Both the position numbers and the translations under genes were made by a program. This document shows positions 35,599-43,930 of a stretch of 64,000 nt of DNA, piece by piece. The notes beneath the pieces are model-generated. The model made no database searches. It was not told where the DNA came from and was given only the letters and a program-made list of their open reading frames with translations. Numbering within the stretch: position 1 is the first letter of the stretch; every line of letters begins with the position of its first letter. The stretch is from Tropicimonas sp. IMCC34011 (lineage in GTDB: Bacteria; Pseudomonadota; Alphaproteobacteria; Rhodobacterales; Rhodobacteraceae): assembly GCF_003390865.1 (NCBI RefSeq), contig NZ_QMEJ01000006.1, positions 62,001 to 126,000 of the forward strand. The letters are read 5' to 3'.

Positions 35599-35830
35599 CC
35601 ACGCCGCGCAGGATGGCCCGGATTTCCTCGGCGAGGGATTCCTCGATGGCAAAGGCGCAGCCTTCACCTTCGCCCGGATCCTCCTCGAACCCTTCAAATG
35701 TCGATTCCTGCCGCAACCGGTCCATCAGGCTTTCCGCGTTGCCGCTTGCCGAAAGGTGGGAAAGGATCATCGACAGCACCTTGCGCTGCGCGAGGAGCCG
35801 CCCCTCGATCGTGCCTGACATCTCGCTCAT
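35579..35830 (-). CDS. Hypothetical 83-residue protein
   Basis: A small acidic, helical protein beginning MSEMSGTIEGRLLAQRKVLS and ending GVDARSDG. The LLAQRKVLSMILSHLSASG and EESLAEEIRAILRGVD stretches are likely amphipathic helices. No domain recognised. It lies 72 bases downstream of the Nudix gene on the same strand and may share its transcript. Start ATG at 35830 is preceded by AGCGGCGGCAG, a weak ribosome site. Confidence 0.55.
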   Translation of the reverse strand: MSEMSGTIEGRLLAQRKVLSMILSHLSASGNAESLMDRLRQESTFEGFEEDPGEGEGCAFAIEESLAEEIRAILRGVDARSDG

Positions 35831-35902
35831 CTGCCGCCGCTCCCGTTCTCTAAACCTTGAAGTCCAACGCGCGGTCCGTATGCGCCGTTCCCGCGTGGCG
35901 AC

Positions 35903-36307
35903 TCACCCGACGAGGCGGCGGAGGCCCGCCCGGCGCGCTGTGAGGAAGAGCTCGGCCAGTTCGGGCTCCTCCACCATCTCGGCGGCTTCCTTGAGGGGCG
36001 TCCAGCGGCGGGTGCGCTGCTTTTTTTCCTTCCAGTTGCCGTGCTGCTTTCGCACGCGCATCGCGTAGAGGTGGACGACGACCGGAATATGGACTCCGCC
36101 CTCCATGCCCTTCACGTATCTGAAGCTTCCCATCGGCCTTCGGGCGAGCCGTCCGGCGAGGCCACCCTCCTCGAAGGCCTCGATCTCCGCCACGCGCCAG
36201 CCGGCCTTGTTCTTCATCGGCCAGCCCTTGGGGATGATCCATCGCCCGCTGTCGCGGGAGGTCAGGAGGCAGACTTCAAGCCGCCCGTTCTTCTTGCGGA
36301 GCGGCAT
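35903..36307 (-). CDS. Nudix hydrolase (DIPP-like)
   Basis: A 134-residue Nudix protein that would cleave a nucleoside diphosphate linked to another group. The Nudix box region is PKGWPMKNKAGWRVAEIEAF followed by EEGGLAG. It fits the diphosphoinositol-polyphosphate phosphohydrolase-like subgroup, in which the box arginine is replaced (here I in AEIEAFEEGG), keeping the EE metal ligands. The N-terminus MPLRKKNGRLEVCLLTSRDSGRW is typical. Substrate unknown. Divergent from the molybdenum oxidoreductase operon. Confidence 0.88.
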   Translation of the reverse strand: MPLRKKNGRLEVCLLTSRDSGRWIIPKGWPMKNKAGWRVAEIEAFEEGGLAGRLARRPMGSFRYVKGMEGGVHIPVVVHLYAMRVRKQHGNWKEKKQRTRRWTPLKEAAEMVEEPELAELFLTARRAGLRRLVG

Positions 36308-36537
36308 CGCGGCGAACTGCGTTGCCGTGGTTTGGGATCTGGCTATGGCCCGTGCCTCCCGGGAGTAATTCGGCTGACGTTATCCCGCCTGTGACGTGGG
36401 GTCGGGTCAACCTGGTTTCACGCATGGCCCGAAGACTAGGAACAGGGCCGCGGCCGGGGACGTTTGGCGATGAATTCGAAACGGGGGCGCCTTGCGTCCC
36501 GCCACCGCAAGCATCCCAGCCAGCAGGAATGAGGCTC

Positions 36538-37059
36538 ATGAAAACCGATCTCAAAATCAACGGGGAGTTGCGGTCGCTTGATGCAGATTCCCGCACGACT
36601 CTTCTCGATGCGCTGCGCAACCACCTCGGTCTGACCGGGTCCAAGAAGGGCTGCGACCACGGCCAGTGCGGCGCGTGCACGGTTCTGGTCAATGGCCGCC
36701 GGATCAATTCGTGCCTGTCGCTCGCCTGCATGCACGACGGTGACGAGATCACCACCATCGAGGGCCTCGGCATGCCGGAGCAGATGAGCGCGCTGCAGAA
36801 GGCGTTCGTCGATCATGACGGCTACCAGTGCGGCTATTGCACGCCGGGTCAGATCTGTTCCGCGGAAGGGATGCTGCAGGAGCTGAAGGATGGCTGGCCG
36901 AGCCACGTCTCCGGCACGCTCGACGGCCCGCCCAAGCTGACCGCCGAAGAGATCTCCGAACGCATGAGCGGCAACCTTTGCCGCTGCGCCGCCTATCCCA
37001 ATATCGTGGACGCTATTCTCGAGGTGGGCGCCAGCGAGACGAAGGAGGCTGCAGAATGA
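36538..37059 (+). CDS. paoA: Aldehyde oxidoreductase, 2Fe-2S subunit (PaoA/YagT type)
   Basis: A 173-residue small subunit carrying two [2Fe-2S] clusters. The plant-ferredoxin-type site is [15 protein letters not shown] plus a later Cys (SCLSLAC), and the C-terminal site is CGYCTPGQI with CRC. It passes electrons from the Mo centre to FAD. Unlike E. coli PaoA I see no Tat signal, so the enzyme may be cytosolic. I chose the ATG at 36538 (AGGA 9 bases upstream); an in-frame ATG at 36529 is possible. Four-base overlap with the FAD subunit. Confidence 0.9.
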   Translation: MKTDLKINGELRSLDADSRTTLLDALRNHLGLTGSKKGCDHGQCGACTVLVNGRRINSCLSLACMHDGDEITTIEGLGMPEQMSALQKAFVDHDGYQCGYCTPGQICSAEGMLQELKDGWPSHVSGTLDGPPKLTAEEISERMSGNLCRCAAYPNIVDAILEVGASETKEAAE

Positions 37060-38039
37060 AGCCGTTCGACTACACACGGGCGACGGACGTCGCGGATGCA
37101 GCCGCCAAGTCCAAGGGCGCCCAGATCATCGCCGGCGGAACCAACCTGCTAGACCTGATGAAGCTTCAGGTGATGACGCCGGAGCGACTGGTGGACATCA
37201 CGCGCCTGCCCCTGAATGACGTGGAGGAGACTGCGGAGGGCGGCCTGCGCATCGGCGCGCTGGTGACGAACAGCGACCTTGCCGCGCATTCGAAGGTGCG
37301 CGCGTCCTATCCGGTCCTCTCACGCGCGCTTCTGGCCGGGGCGTCCGGGCAGCTGCGCAACAAGGCGACCACGGGCGGCAATCTCCTCCAGCGGACGCGG
37401 TGCTACTATTTCTACAACACCGCCACGCCCTGCAACAAACGCGAGCCGGGATCCGGATGCAGTGCTATCGGGGGTCACACGCGGCTTCACGCCATCCTCG
37501 GCGCCTCGGAGCACTGCATCGCGACCCACCCGTCGGACATGGCGGTCGCTCTCAGGGCGCTGGGCGCGGAGGTGGAGATCGAAGGTGAGGGCGGCACGCG
37601 CCGTCTCGAGCTTGGCGAGTTCTACCGTCTGCCCGGCGACACGCCCGAGATCGAAACGAACCTCAAGGACGGCGAGGTGATCACGGCCGTCATACTGCCG
37701 CCGGCGCCCGAGGGCACGACGCAGGTCTACCGCAAGGTTCGCGATCGCGCGTCCTACGCTTTCGCGCTCGTCTCCGTCGCGGCCGTCGTGCGTGTCGATG
37801 CCGGCAAGATTGCCGAGGTCCGCATCGCGCTCGGTGGCGTCGCGCACATGCCGTGGCGCACGGATGAGGTAGAGCAGGTCCTGATCGGGCGCGAGCCGTC
37901 CGAAGCCGTCTTCGACAAGGCCGCGGACGTCCTTCTGGCCGATGCCAAGGGGCAGGGCGGCAATGATTTCAAGATACCGCTGGCGCGGCGCACGCTGAAG
38001 GCGGTGCTGGCCGAAGCGACCGGGGAGGTCCGTCAATGA
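37056..38039 (+). CDS. paoB: Aldehyde oxidoreductase, FAD-binding subunit (PaoB/YagS type)
   Basis: A 327-residue medium subunit. The FAD pyrophosphate loop is [13 protein letters not shown]. Unlike xanthine dehydrogenases, it has an insertion with cysteines, [20 protein letters not shown] then SGCSAIGG and a following HCIATHPSD, which in PaoB binds an extra [4Fe-4S] cluster. This places the enzyme with the periplasmic-type aldehyde oxidoreductases rather than XdhA. Coupled by ATGA overlaps to both neighbours. Confidence 0.92.
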   Translation: MKPFDYTRATDVADAAAKSKGAQIIAGGTNLLDLMKLQVMTPERLVDITRLPLNDVEETAEGGLRIGALVTNSDLAAHSKVRASYPVLSRALLAGASGQLRNKATTGGNLLQRTRCYYFYNTATPCNKREPGSGCSAIGGHTRLHAILGASEHCIATHPSDMAVALRALGAEVEIEGEGGTRRLELGEFYRLPGDTPEIETNLKDGEVITAVILPPAPEGTTQVYRKVRDRASYAFALVSVAAVVRVDAGKIAEVRIALGGVAHMPWRTDEVEQVLIGREPSEAVFDKAADVLLADAKGQGGNDFKIPLARRTLKAVLAEATGEVRQ

Positions 38040-40234
38040 CCGAGCATTTCAAGATCGACAAGCCGGACGAGCGCAACATGCTCGACGACACCGCGCAGGG
38101 CGTCCTCGGCACGCCGATGAACCGTCCCGACGGCCCGCTCAAGGTCACGGGCACTGCGATGTACGCTCACGAGTGGCACCCCGAGGGGCTCTGTCACGGT
38201 GTTCTCGTCCGCGCCGGTAAGGGGCCGGGGAACCTGAAGCACCTGGGCGCCGACGAGGTGCGCGGGATGCCGGGCGTGATCGACGTTGTCACGGATCAGC
38301 GTCTTCTCACCGTGCCCGCGCAGGGCATGGCGAATGCCGCGCCCGAGCAGGGGCATGACCGCATCGCCTATGACGGTCAGCCGGTGGCGCTCGTCGTCGC
38401 CGAGAGCTTCGAACAGGCCCGGTTTGCCGCGCAGAGCATGGAGGTCGTGGTCGAGCTGGACGAGGGCGCCCATTACGACCCCTGGGCGGCGGACACCAAG
38501 GTCGAAACGCCGAAGGCCAAACAGTCGAGCCAGGGTGATCTGGACAAGGCGATGACGGACGCCGCCTTCACCGTCGACGAGACGTACACCACCGCCGGCC
38601 ACAACAGCGGTGCCATGGAGCCGCACACATCCGTGGCACAGTGGGACGGCGACAAGCTGACACTCCACGGCTCCTACCAGATGCTGAAGTTCAACAAGAA
38701 CGAGCTTGCCGACAGTCTCGGCATCAAGCCCGAGAACGTCCGCATCCTGTCGCCCTATGTCGGCGGCGGCTTCGGCTCCAAGCTCGGTATCTGCCACGAG
38801 GCGGTCGCGGCAGCGCTCGCGTCGAGGGAGATCGGGCGGCCTGTGTCGGTGGCCCTCTCGCGCCAGCAGGTGCTCGAGGCGACCATGCGCCGGTCCGAGA
38901 CGCGCCAGCGCGTGCGGCTCGCCGCGGATGCCGAGGGCAACATGTCCGGCATGGGGCACCACAGCCTCGTGTCGAACCTCGGCAGCCAATCCTTCGCGGA
39001 GCCGGTCACGCAGGCGACGCCGTTCCTTTACAAGGGCGAGAACCGGGAGATCGTGCAGCAGGTCGCCGAAACCGACCGGATGTGCGCGGGCTCCGTCCGG
39101 GCGCCGGGCGAGGCGGTCGGCATCCTCGCGGTCGAGGTCGCGATGGACGAGCTGGCCGAGAAGCTCGGGATCGACCCGGTCGACCTGCGCTTGCGGAACA
39201 TCCCCGATCAGGACCCGACGAAGGAGATCCCGTTCAGCTCCCACATGCTGGCCGAATGCCTCAAATCTGGGGCGAAGTCCTTCGGCTGGGACCAGCGCCA
39301 GAAGGCGGGGATGCGCCGCGAAGGGGAGTGGCTCGTCGGTATGGGCGTCTCCTCCGCCGTGCGGGTCAACTTCGTCATCGAGGCCAAGGCGCGCGTCCGG
39401 CTCGATCCCGAAGGCACCGCCGTCGTGGAGACCGACATGACGGATATCGGCACGGGCTCCTACGCGATCTTCACCCAGATCGCCGCCGAGATGCTGGGCC
39501 TGCCGCCATCGCAGGTCCGCGTGGTCCTGGGCGATACGGACCTTCCTCCGGGCTCGGGGTCCGGCGGCTCGTTCGGGGCGGCGTCCACCGGAACCGCGAT
39601 CTGGCTCGCCTGCGACAACATCCGCAAGACCCTGGCCGGCAAGCTCGGCGTCGAGGCGGATGATCTGACGCTGAAGGACGGCGAAGCGATCGCCGGCAAC
39701 AAGCGGATGCGCCTTTCGGAAATCCTGAACTCCGAGGCGCTGACGGCTGAAGGCCATGTGGAGCCGGGCAAGACCTCCAAGGAGGTGCGCCAGGCGACGT
39801 GGGGCGCGCATTTCGCCGAGGTCGCGGTCAACGCCGTCACCGGTGAGCCGCGGGTGCGACGAATGCACGGCGTCTTCGCCGCGGGCCGCATCCTCAACCA
39901 CAAGACTGCCCGATCCCAGTGCCTCGGTGGCATGACGTGGGGCATCGGGATGGCCTTGACCGAGGAGCTGCTGTTCGACATGCGGGACGGTCACCTCGCC
40001 AACCGCGACTTCGCCGAGTACCACATCCCGGTGAATGCGGACGTACCGCAGATCGAGGTGGATCTCCTGCATGAACGAGATGCCTGGGCGAACCCGATGC
40101 AGGTCAAGGGGATCGGCGAGCTCGGTATCTGCGGCGCAGGGGCCGCTGTCGCCAACGCAATCTACAATGCGTCCGGCGTTCGCGTGAGGGACTTCCCGGC
40201 CACGCTGGACAAGATCATGGCCGGGCTTAGCTGA
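38036..40234 (+). CDS. paoC: Aldehyde oxidoreductase, molybdenum-cofactor subunit (PaoC/YagR type)
   Basis: A 732-residue large subunit of the xanthine-oxidase family that hydroxylates aldehydes, probably aromatic, to acids. It shows the Moco-binding segments [44 protein letters not shown] and the C-terminal [17 protein letters not shown] with the catalytic glutamate. It ends at a clear intrinsic terminator. The XdhC-like maturation factor PaoD is not next to it, so insertion of cofactor must rely on a gene elsewhere. Confidence 0.94.
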   Translation: MTEHFKIDKPDERNMLDDTAQGVLGTPMNRPDGPLKVTGTAMYAHEWHPEGLCHGVLVRAGKGPGNLKHLGADEVRGMPGVIDVVTDQRLLTVPAQGMANAAPEQGHDRIAYDGQPVALVVAESFEQARFAAQSMEVVVELDEGAHYDPWAADTKVETPKAKQSSQGDLDKAMTDAAFTVDETYTTAGHNSGAMEPHTSVAQWDGDKLTLHGSYQMLKFNKNELADSLGIKPENVRILSPYVGGGFGSKLGICHEAVAAALASREIGRPVSVALSRQQVLEATMRRSETRQRVRLAADAEGNMSGMGHHSLVSNLGSQSFAEPVTQATPFLYKGENREIVQQVAETDRMCAGSVRAPGEAVGILAVEVAMDELAEKLGIDPVDLRLRNIPDQDPTKEIPFSSHMLAECLKSGAKSFGWDQRQKAGMRREGEWLVGMGVSSAVRVNFVIEAKARVRLDPEGTAVVETDMTDIGTGSYAIFTQIAAEMLGLPPSQVRVVLGDTDLPPGSGSGGSFGAASTGTAIWLACDNIRKTLAGKLGVEADDLTLKDGEAIAGNKRMRLSEILNSEALTAEGHVEPGKTSKEVRQATWGAHFAEVAVNAVTGEPRVRRMHGVFAAGRILNHKTARSQCLGGMTWGIGMALTEELLFDMRDGHLANRDFAEYHIPVNADVPQIEVDLLHERDAWANPMQVKGIGELGICGAGAAVANAIYNASGVRVRDFPATLDKIMAGLS

Positions 40235-40263
40235 GGCGCACATCCGCCCCCCGCAGGACGATC

Positions 40264-40289
40264 AAAGGGCCCCTCTCGGGGCCCTTTTT
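40264..40289 (+). terminator. Intrinsic terminator of the paoABC operon
   Basis: GGGCCCC-TCTC-GGGGCCC (40267-40284) followed by five T residues, 30 bases after the paoC stop. Classical rho-independent form. Confidence 0.92.
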
Positions 40290-40474
40290 CATGCGCCGAG
40301 GATGCGGACCCGATGCGAGCATCCGACGATTCGCTCAACAATCGCTGCCCAGACCTACTGATTGGTAGTGCATTGCGGATTGCTGCATTCGCAACATGAA
40401 AAGAACACAGAAAATTCACTATCCGATAAATCTTTGTACTGCCCACAAATTTTAACTTTGGTTAATTTGATTAA

Positions 40475-40492
40475 ACGTTTCACGCGAAACGT
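40475..40492. promoter_or_regulatory. Palindrome resembling a parS site in an AT-rich promoter region
   Basis: ACGTTTCACGCGAAACGT is an inverted repeat with 7-base arms. Its core CGTTTCACGCGAAACG matches the ParB-binding parS consensus TGTTTCACGTGAAACA at 13 of 16 positions. It sits in an unusually AT-rich 288-base stretch (40290-40577) before the Hint gene, which otherwise holds no gene. It may be an operator for an unrelated factor or a simple hairpin; no parA/parB is in the window. Confidence 0.4.
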
Positions 40493-40577
40493 GTGAGAAG
40501 TGCTGCCCTTTTCCCGTTTGCCGTCCCCGCTAGCATCATTGGGGAGGCAGCGGAGCCTGTATTAAAGGGGTTGCGGC

Positions 40578-41288
40578 ATGAGTGAGTGCAGTTCGACGGG
40601 GCAGGGTAGCCGTCTGATTTCAGCGACGCTGATGGGCAGCGGCATAGCATGGCGTATAGACAAATTCGATAATGACGCATGGTCATCCTCGTCCCAGGAG
40701 ACGGCCGCGCAGGCTTCGCATATCGCAAGTCCAAGCGCGCCGACGCCGTCCGCCGCTTCTTCGATGTCCGCAGTCGAGGCCACCTGCGAAACTCACCGAT
40801 CCCGGATAACGCCCCGCGAGACACCCACCGGGTTCGCCGCTGGCACGCGGATCCTGACCACGCTCGGCAAGCTGCCCGCGGAGACAGTTCGCTCCGGTGA
40901 TCGCGTCATCGACGCAGACGGTGCGACGCATGTTGTCCACGAAGTTCGGCGGCTGTCTTTCACCGGCCCCCTCGTCCGGATCCATGCCGGCGCGCTTGAT
41001 CTTGCGATGCCGACTTCGGACCTCTTGGTCATTCCGGAGCAACGTATTTCCATCACCTGCCCGCAGATGCAGCTCATGTTCGGCCGCCCCGCCGGGCTCG
41101 CCTTTGCGCGAGACCTTCTGGGCTGCGGCGCCGACCCCGTCACCGCGTCCCGCCGTCTCGACATGATCGAGATCCGGTGCGGCGGGCCCGCCATCCTTTG
41201 GGCCAATGGAACGCCGGTGCTCTGCCCCGGCGCTGCACCGACGCCCGCTTCACGGACGACCGGGGAGGTGCGCAACGACATCCAGTAA
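40578..41288 (+). CDS. Hint-domain protein without catalytic Cys1
   Basis: A 236-residue protein. Residues about 1-80 are low-complexity Ser/Ala/Thr-rich. From G85 it has a Hint (Hedgehog/intein) domain: GFAAGTRILTTLGKLPAETV then SGDRVIDADG, and later VRIHAG...PTSDLLVIPEQRI. In active Hint domains of this type the motif begins with Cys (CFTPGT); here that position is Gly, so thioester formation and self-splicing should not occur. No signal peptide. It precedes a secreted repeat protein in the same direction. Function unknown. Confidence 0.8.
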   Translation: MSECSSTGQGSRLISATLMGSGIAWRIDKFDNDAWSSSSQETAAQASHIASPSAPTPSAASSMSAVEATCETHRSRITPRETPTGFAAGTRILTTLGKLPAETVRSGDRVIDADGATHVVHEVRRLSFTGPLVRIHAGALDLAMPTSDLLVIPEQRISITCPQMQLMFGRPAGLAFARDLLGCGADPVTASRRLDMIEIRCGGPAILWANGTPVLCPGAAPTPASRTTGEVRNDIQ

Positions 41289-41394
41289 CCGAAGGACTGT
41301 CCGGCAGCCGCCCGCGGAACGAGGCGAAACCGGGGAAAGATCGAGGGGCGATCCGAGCCAAATGGTTCTGTACGATTTCAAGGGATATAACGCT

Positions 41395-42060
41395 ATGACA
41401 AGAACTTTTGCCTTCCTCAGCGCGGCGTCCATCGCCGCTTTCGCCGCCATCCCCGCGCAGGCTGATCTCAGCCTCGGGGCCGGCGTATCCATCGGCGGCG
41501 GCAAGGTCGCCGACGTCGATGTCGGCGCCAGTCTCGGCAGCGGCGGCAAGGTCGCTGATGCCGATGTCGGTGCGACTGTCGGCGGCGGCTCGGTGGCCGA
41601 CGCTGACGTTGACGCGACGGTCGGTGGCGGCTCGGTGGCCGACGCTGACGTTGATGCGACGGTCGGCGGTGGCCGTGTCGCAGATGCGAATGTCGATGCG
41701 ACGGTCGGTGGCGGCAGTGTCGCAGATGCGAACGTTCGAGCCACGGTCGGCGGCGGTAGCGTCGCGGATGTCAATGTCGGCGCCACCGTCGGCAGGGCGA
41801 CAACGGCCGGGCTCGGCACGACGGCTGGCGGTACGAGCGGATCGTCCTCGGGCGGTGGCGGCGTGTCCGTTGTCGGGCAGCCTCTCATCTCCTCGGACGG
41901 CCAGATGCTCGGCGTCGTGACGGGCATGCAGGACGGCATGCTCTGCTCCGATCCGGCGCATCGCTCCGGCGCTCCGATCTGCGTCGATCTGGCCACCCGG
42001 CCCCTGCTGACGCGCGAGGGCCTGAAGATCAACGTGTCCTCGGCGGTCTATCGCCGCTGA
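41395..42060 (+). CDS. Secreted protein with seven 14-residue repeats
   Basis: A 221-residue exported protein. Residues 1-23 form a signal peptide (AAIPAQAD). Residues 34-132 are seven tandem units of about 14 residues, consensus GGGSVADADVDATV, which could wind as a beta-roll or beta-solenoid with a hydrophobic V/A face and Asp/Gly turns. The C-terminal part (about 155-221) starts VVGQPLISSDGQMLGVVTGM, which resembles half a PRC-barrel, and holds two cysteines that may form a disulfide. Ends at a strong terminator. Likely envelope or surface structural role; no known family assigned. Confidence 0.7.
   Translation: MTRTFAFLSAASIAAFAAIPAQADLSLGAGVSIGGGKVADVDVGASLGSGGKVADADVGATVGGGSVADADVDATVGGGSVADADVDATVGGGRVADANVDATVGGGSVADANVRATVGGGSVADVNVGATVGRATTAGLGTTAGGTSGSSSGGGGVSVVGQPLISSDGQMLGVVTGMQDGMLCSDPAHRSGAPICVDLATRPLLTREGLKINVSSAVYRR
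41494..41790 (+). repeat. Tandem 42-base repeats inside the secreted protein gene
   Basis: Seven consecutive units encode the GGGSVADADVDATV-like repeat. Six units are 42 bases and the second is 45 bases (one extra residue, GSGGKVADADVGATV). Two central copies are identical at protein level, suggesting recent duplication or gene-internal recombination. Confidence 0.9.
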
Positions 42061-42085
42061 AGTCCCGCGGCACTATGCCAGAGCG

Positions 42086-42119
42086 CCGCCCGGCCCCTCT
42101 CTCGGGCCGGGCGGATTTT
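42086..42119 (+). terminator. Intrinsic terminator after the repeat protein gene
   Basis: An 11-bp GC stem (CCGCCCGGCCC / GGGCCGGGCGG) with a 7-base loop, followed by ATTTT. It ends the plus-strand transcript and lies just before the convergent kinase-like gene. Confidence 0.85.
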
Positions 42120-42120
42120 G

Positions 42121-42924
42121 TCAGCGGGGCAGGGCCGAGAGGCATCGCTCCACCAGCTCTCGATAGCCGCTGCCGAAGAGCGTCAGGTGCACCAGCGCCG
42201 GCCAGAGCTGGTAGGCCGGGCGCCGTGTCTCGTGCCCCGCATCCGGTCCATAGACCTCCCAGAACGCATCGCCCGGATTGCCGAAGAGGCAGAGCATCGC
42301 GAGATCGACCTCGGCATGGCCGTGATAGCAGGCCGGATCGATCAACCCGGTCACGCGACCGCCCCGTGTCATCACGTTCCCGGACCACAGATCACCATGC
42401 AGAAGGGCAGGGCGAGGACGCTTCGGCAGGATCTCTCCCAGCCGCGAGGCCGCCGCTTCCACGGCATGCGCAAGATCGTCTGGCAGGGTGTCGCAGAAGG
42501 GGAGGAGACGTCGTTCGGCCCAGAAAGTGGGCCAGTCCTCCGTTTCTCCGTTCGGTATCGCGACCGGTCCAAAACCGTGATCCGTCTCCCAGCCATAAAC
42601 CTCGCCCGTCGCTGCATGCAGGCGCAGGATCGCATCGCCGAGATCGGCGGAGGCCGCCGCCACTCCCTCCGACCCGCCGAGATCCGACATGATCAGAAGT
42701 CCGTCCGCGCGGGCCAGGATGTCGGGCGCCGGCGCTCCCGCGCGCTTGATCGCCTCGAGCATGCGGGCTTCCGCTTCGGCGCGGCGATCGGCCTTCACCA
42801 CCGCCGTGCGCCCGTCCGCAAGCTCGAGGCGCAAGACCTCGGCCACGTCGCCGCCCTGCAGCCGCTCCGACATGGCAAGGGTGCCGCCGAGGAGTTCCGC
42901 GGCCCGCTCCGCCGTTATCCTCAC
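42121..42924 (-). CDS. Fructosamine kinase / aminoglycoside-phosphotransferase-fold protein
   Basis: A 267-residue small-molecule kinase of the fructosamine-kinase family, which phosphorylates ketosamine adducts so that glycated proteins or amino acids are deglycated. It has the N-lobe lysine in TAVVKADRRAEAEARML, the catalytic loop LLHGDLWSGNVM and the metal-binding LIDPACYHGHAEVDLAML. Its N-terminus overlaps the phosphatase gene stop by four bases, so it is the last gene of the ureide operon, though not an obvious part of that pathway. Confidence 0.88.
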   Translation of the reverse strand: MRITAERAAELLGGTLAMSERLQGGDVAEVLRLELADGRTAVVKADRRAEAEARMLEAIKRAGAPAPDILARADGLLIMSDLGGSEGVAAASADLGDAILRLHAATGEVYGWETDHGFGPVAIPNGETEDWPTFWAERRLLPFCDTLPDDLAHAVEAAASRLGEILPKRPRPALLHGDLWSGNVMTRGGRVTGLIDPACYHGHAEVDLAMLCLFGNPGDAFWEVYGPDAGHETRRPAYQLWPALVHLTLFGSGYRELVERCLSALPR

Positions 42925-43388
42925 GGTGCGAGCTCGGTCAGAAGCGCGCGCGTGCCGGCCACCACGTCGTCCCAGGTTTCGGCGAACCCGTCCTCTTCGC
43001 CGAAATAGGGATCGGCGACCGGCTCACCCTCCCGGCCGGGAACGTGGTCGAGAAGAAGGGACAGCTCCGCCGCTCCACCGCCCTTTGGCCGCAACCGCTT
43101 GAGATGGGCGAGGTTCTCGCGGTCGAGGGCGATGACGTGGCTGAACCGCAGGAAGTCCTCCGCCGTCACCTGCCGCCCCCGCAGGGCCGAGATGTCGACA
43201 CCATTGGCGTTCGCCACGGCGATGGCGCGGGGATCGGGCGGCTCGCCCACATGCCAGCTTCCCGTCCCGGCGGAAGAGGCGCGAATGTCCGCCCCGGCCT
43301 CCTCCGCGGCCGCGCGGAACGCGCCTTCGGCCAGAGGCGAGCGGCAGATGTTGCCGAGGCAGACGAAGAGGACGGATAGTTCGTTCAT
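42921..43388 (-). CDS. Low-molecular-weight protein-tyrosine phosphatase
   Basis: A 155-residue cytosolic phosphatase. The active-site loop is VCLGNICRSPLAEG with the nucleophile Cys at residue 10, and the general acid lies in VADPYFGEEDGF. All catalytic elements are present. ATG at 43388 overlaps the ureidoglycolate lyase stop by four bases. Such phosphatases often act with tyrosine kinases of polysaccharide export; none is near, so its target is unknown. Confidence 0.93.
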   Translation of the reverse strand: MNELSVLFVCLGNICRSPLAEGAFRAAAEEAGADIRASSAGTGSWHVGEPPDPRAIAVANANGVDISALRGRQVTAEDFLRFSHVIALDRENLAHLKRLRPKGGGAAELSLLLDHVPGREGEPVADPYFGEEDGFAETWDDVVAGTRALLTELAP

Positions 43389-43930
43389 GATGTCTCCTGC
43401 GCAAGGCGGACGGTAAACGGCGTGTCCAGCCGCACTTCCTCGAGGTTCGCCTCCTCGCCGATCCGGTCCACCACGGCGAAGAGGCCGGGGGCATGAAGCG
43501 GCGTCAATACACCGTGCCACGTGTTGCGCTCGATGTTCACCCCCTGGCCCGGTGCGGTCACGAAGGCCACAGGCATGCCGGGCCGGCCCGCCTCGTCCGG
43601 CGCCACGATGACGAGGAACGGATCCATCGACATCGGCAGAAAAGCCTGGCTGCCGAGGGGGTGGCGTTCCAGCAGGGCGCAGGCATAGGGTAGGGCGCGC
43701 GGCTCGGCCCGGAACAGGCTGATCCCGGCGCGGCCGCCTGCCATGTCGAGCCCCGCCAGATCGTGCCACCGTCCGCAGGCCCCGTCATTGATGATCCTGT
43801 CCGGATCTCCCGCGGCCTCCAGAACCTCCCCGAACGGCGCGAACGCCTCTCGCGTCAGGGACGCCGCGATCACCTCCGGCCCGTCTCTCCCCGACACGGA
43901 GCCGTCCACCCTCGCCCCCGGTGCGCTCAT
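43385..43930 (-). CDS. allA: Ureidoglycolate lyase
   Basis: A 181-residue enzyme that releases urea from ureidoglycolate to give glyoxylate, the late step of ureide breakdown. It has the AllA opening LTREAFAPFGEVLEAAGDPD, the metal-binding His region FLVIVAPDE and the VNIERNTWHGVLTPL motif. It is coupled to the allantoinase/OHCU fusion upstream (four-base overlap), which supports the function. Allantoicase (alc) is not in this operon. Confidence 0.92.
   Translation of the reverse strand: MSAPGARVDGSVSGRDGPEVIAASLTREAFAPFGEVLEAAGDPDRIINDGACGRWHDLAGLDMAGGRAGISLFRAEPRALPYACALLERHPLGSQAFLPMSMDPFLVIVAPDEAGRPGMPVAFVTAPGQGVNIERNTWHGVLTPLHAPGLFAVVDRIGEEANLEEVRLDTPFTVRLAQETS

Noticed and set aside
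38033-40243. Long minus-strand open frame covering paoC
   Set aside because: Antisense shadow; composition is His/Arg/Leu-rich and no domain is visible.
40235-40577. Possible prophage or plasmid partition locus suggested by the parS-like palindrome
   Set aside because: No parA, parB, integrase or phage structural gene is in the window.
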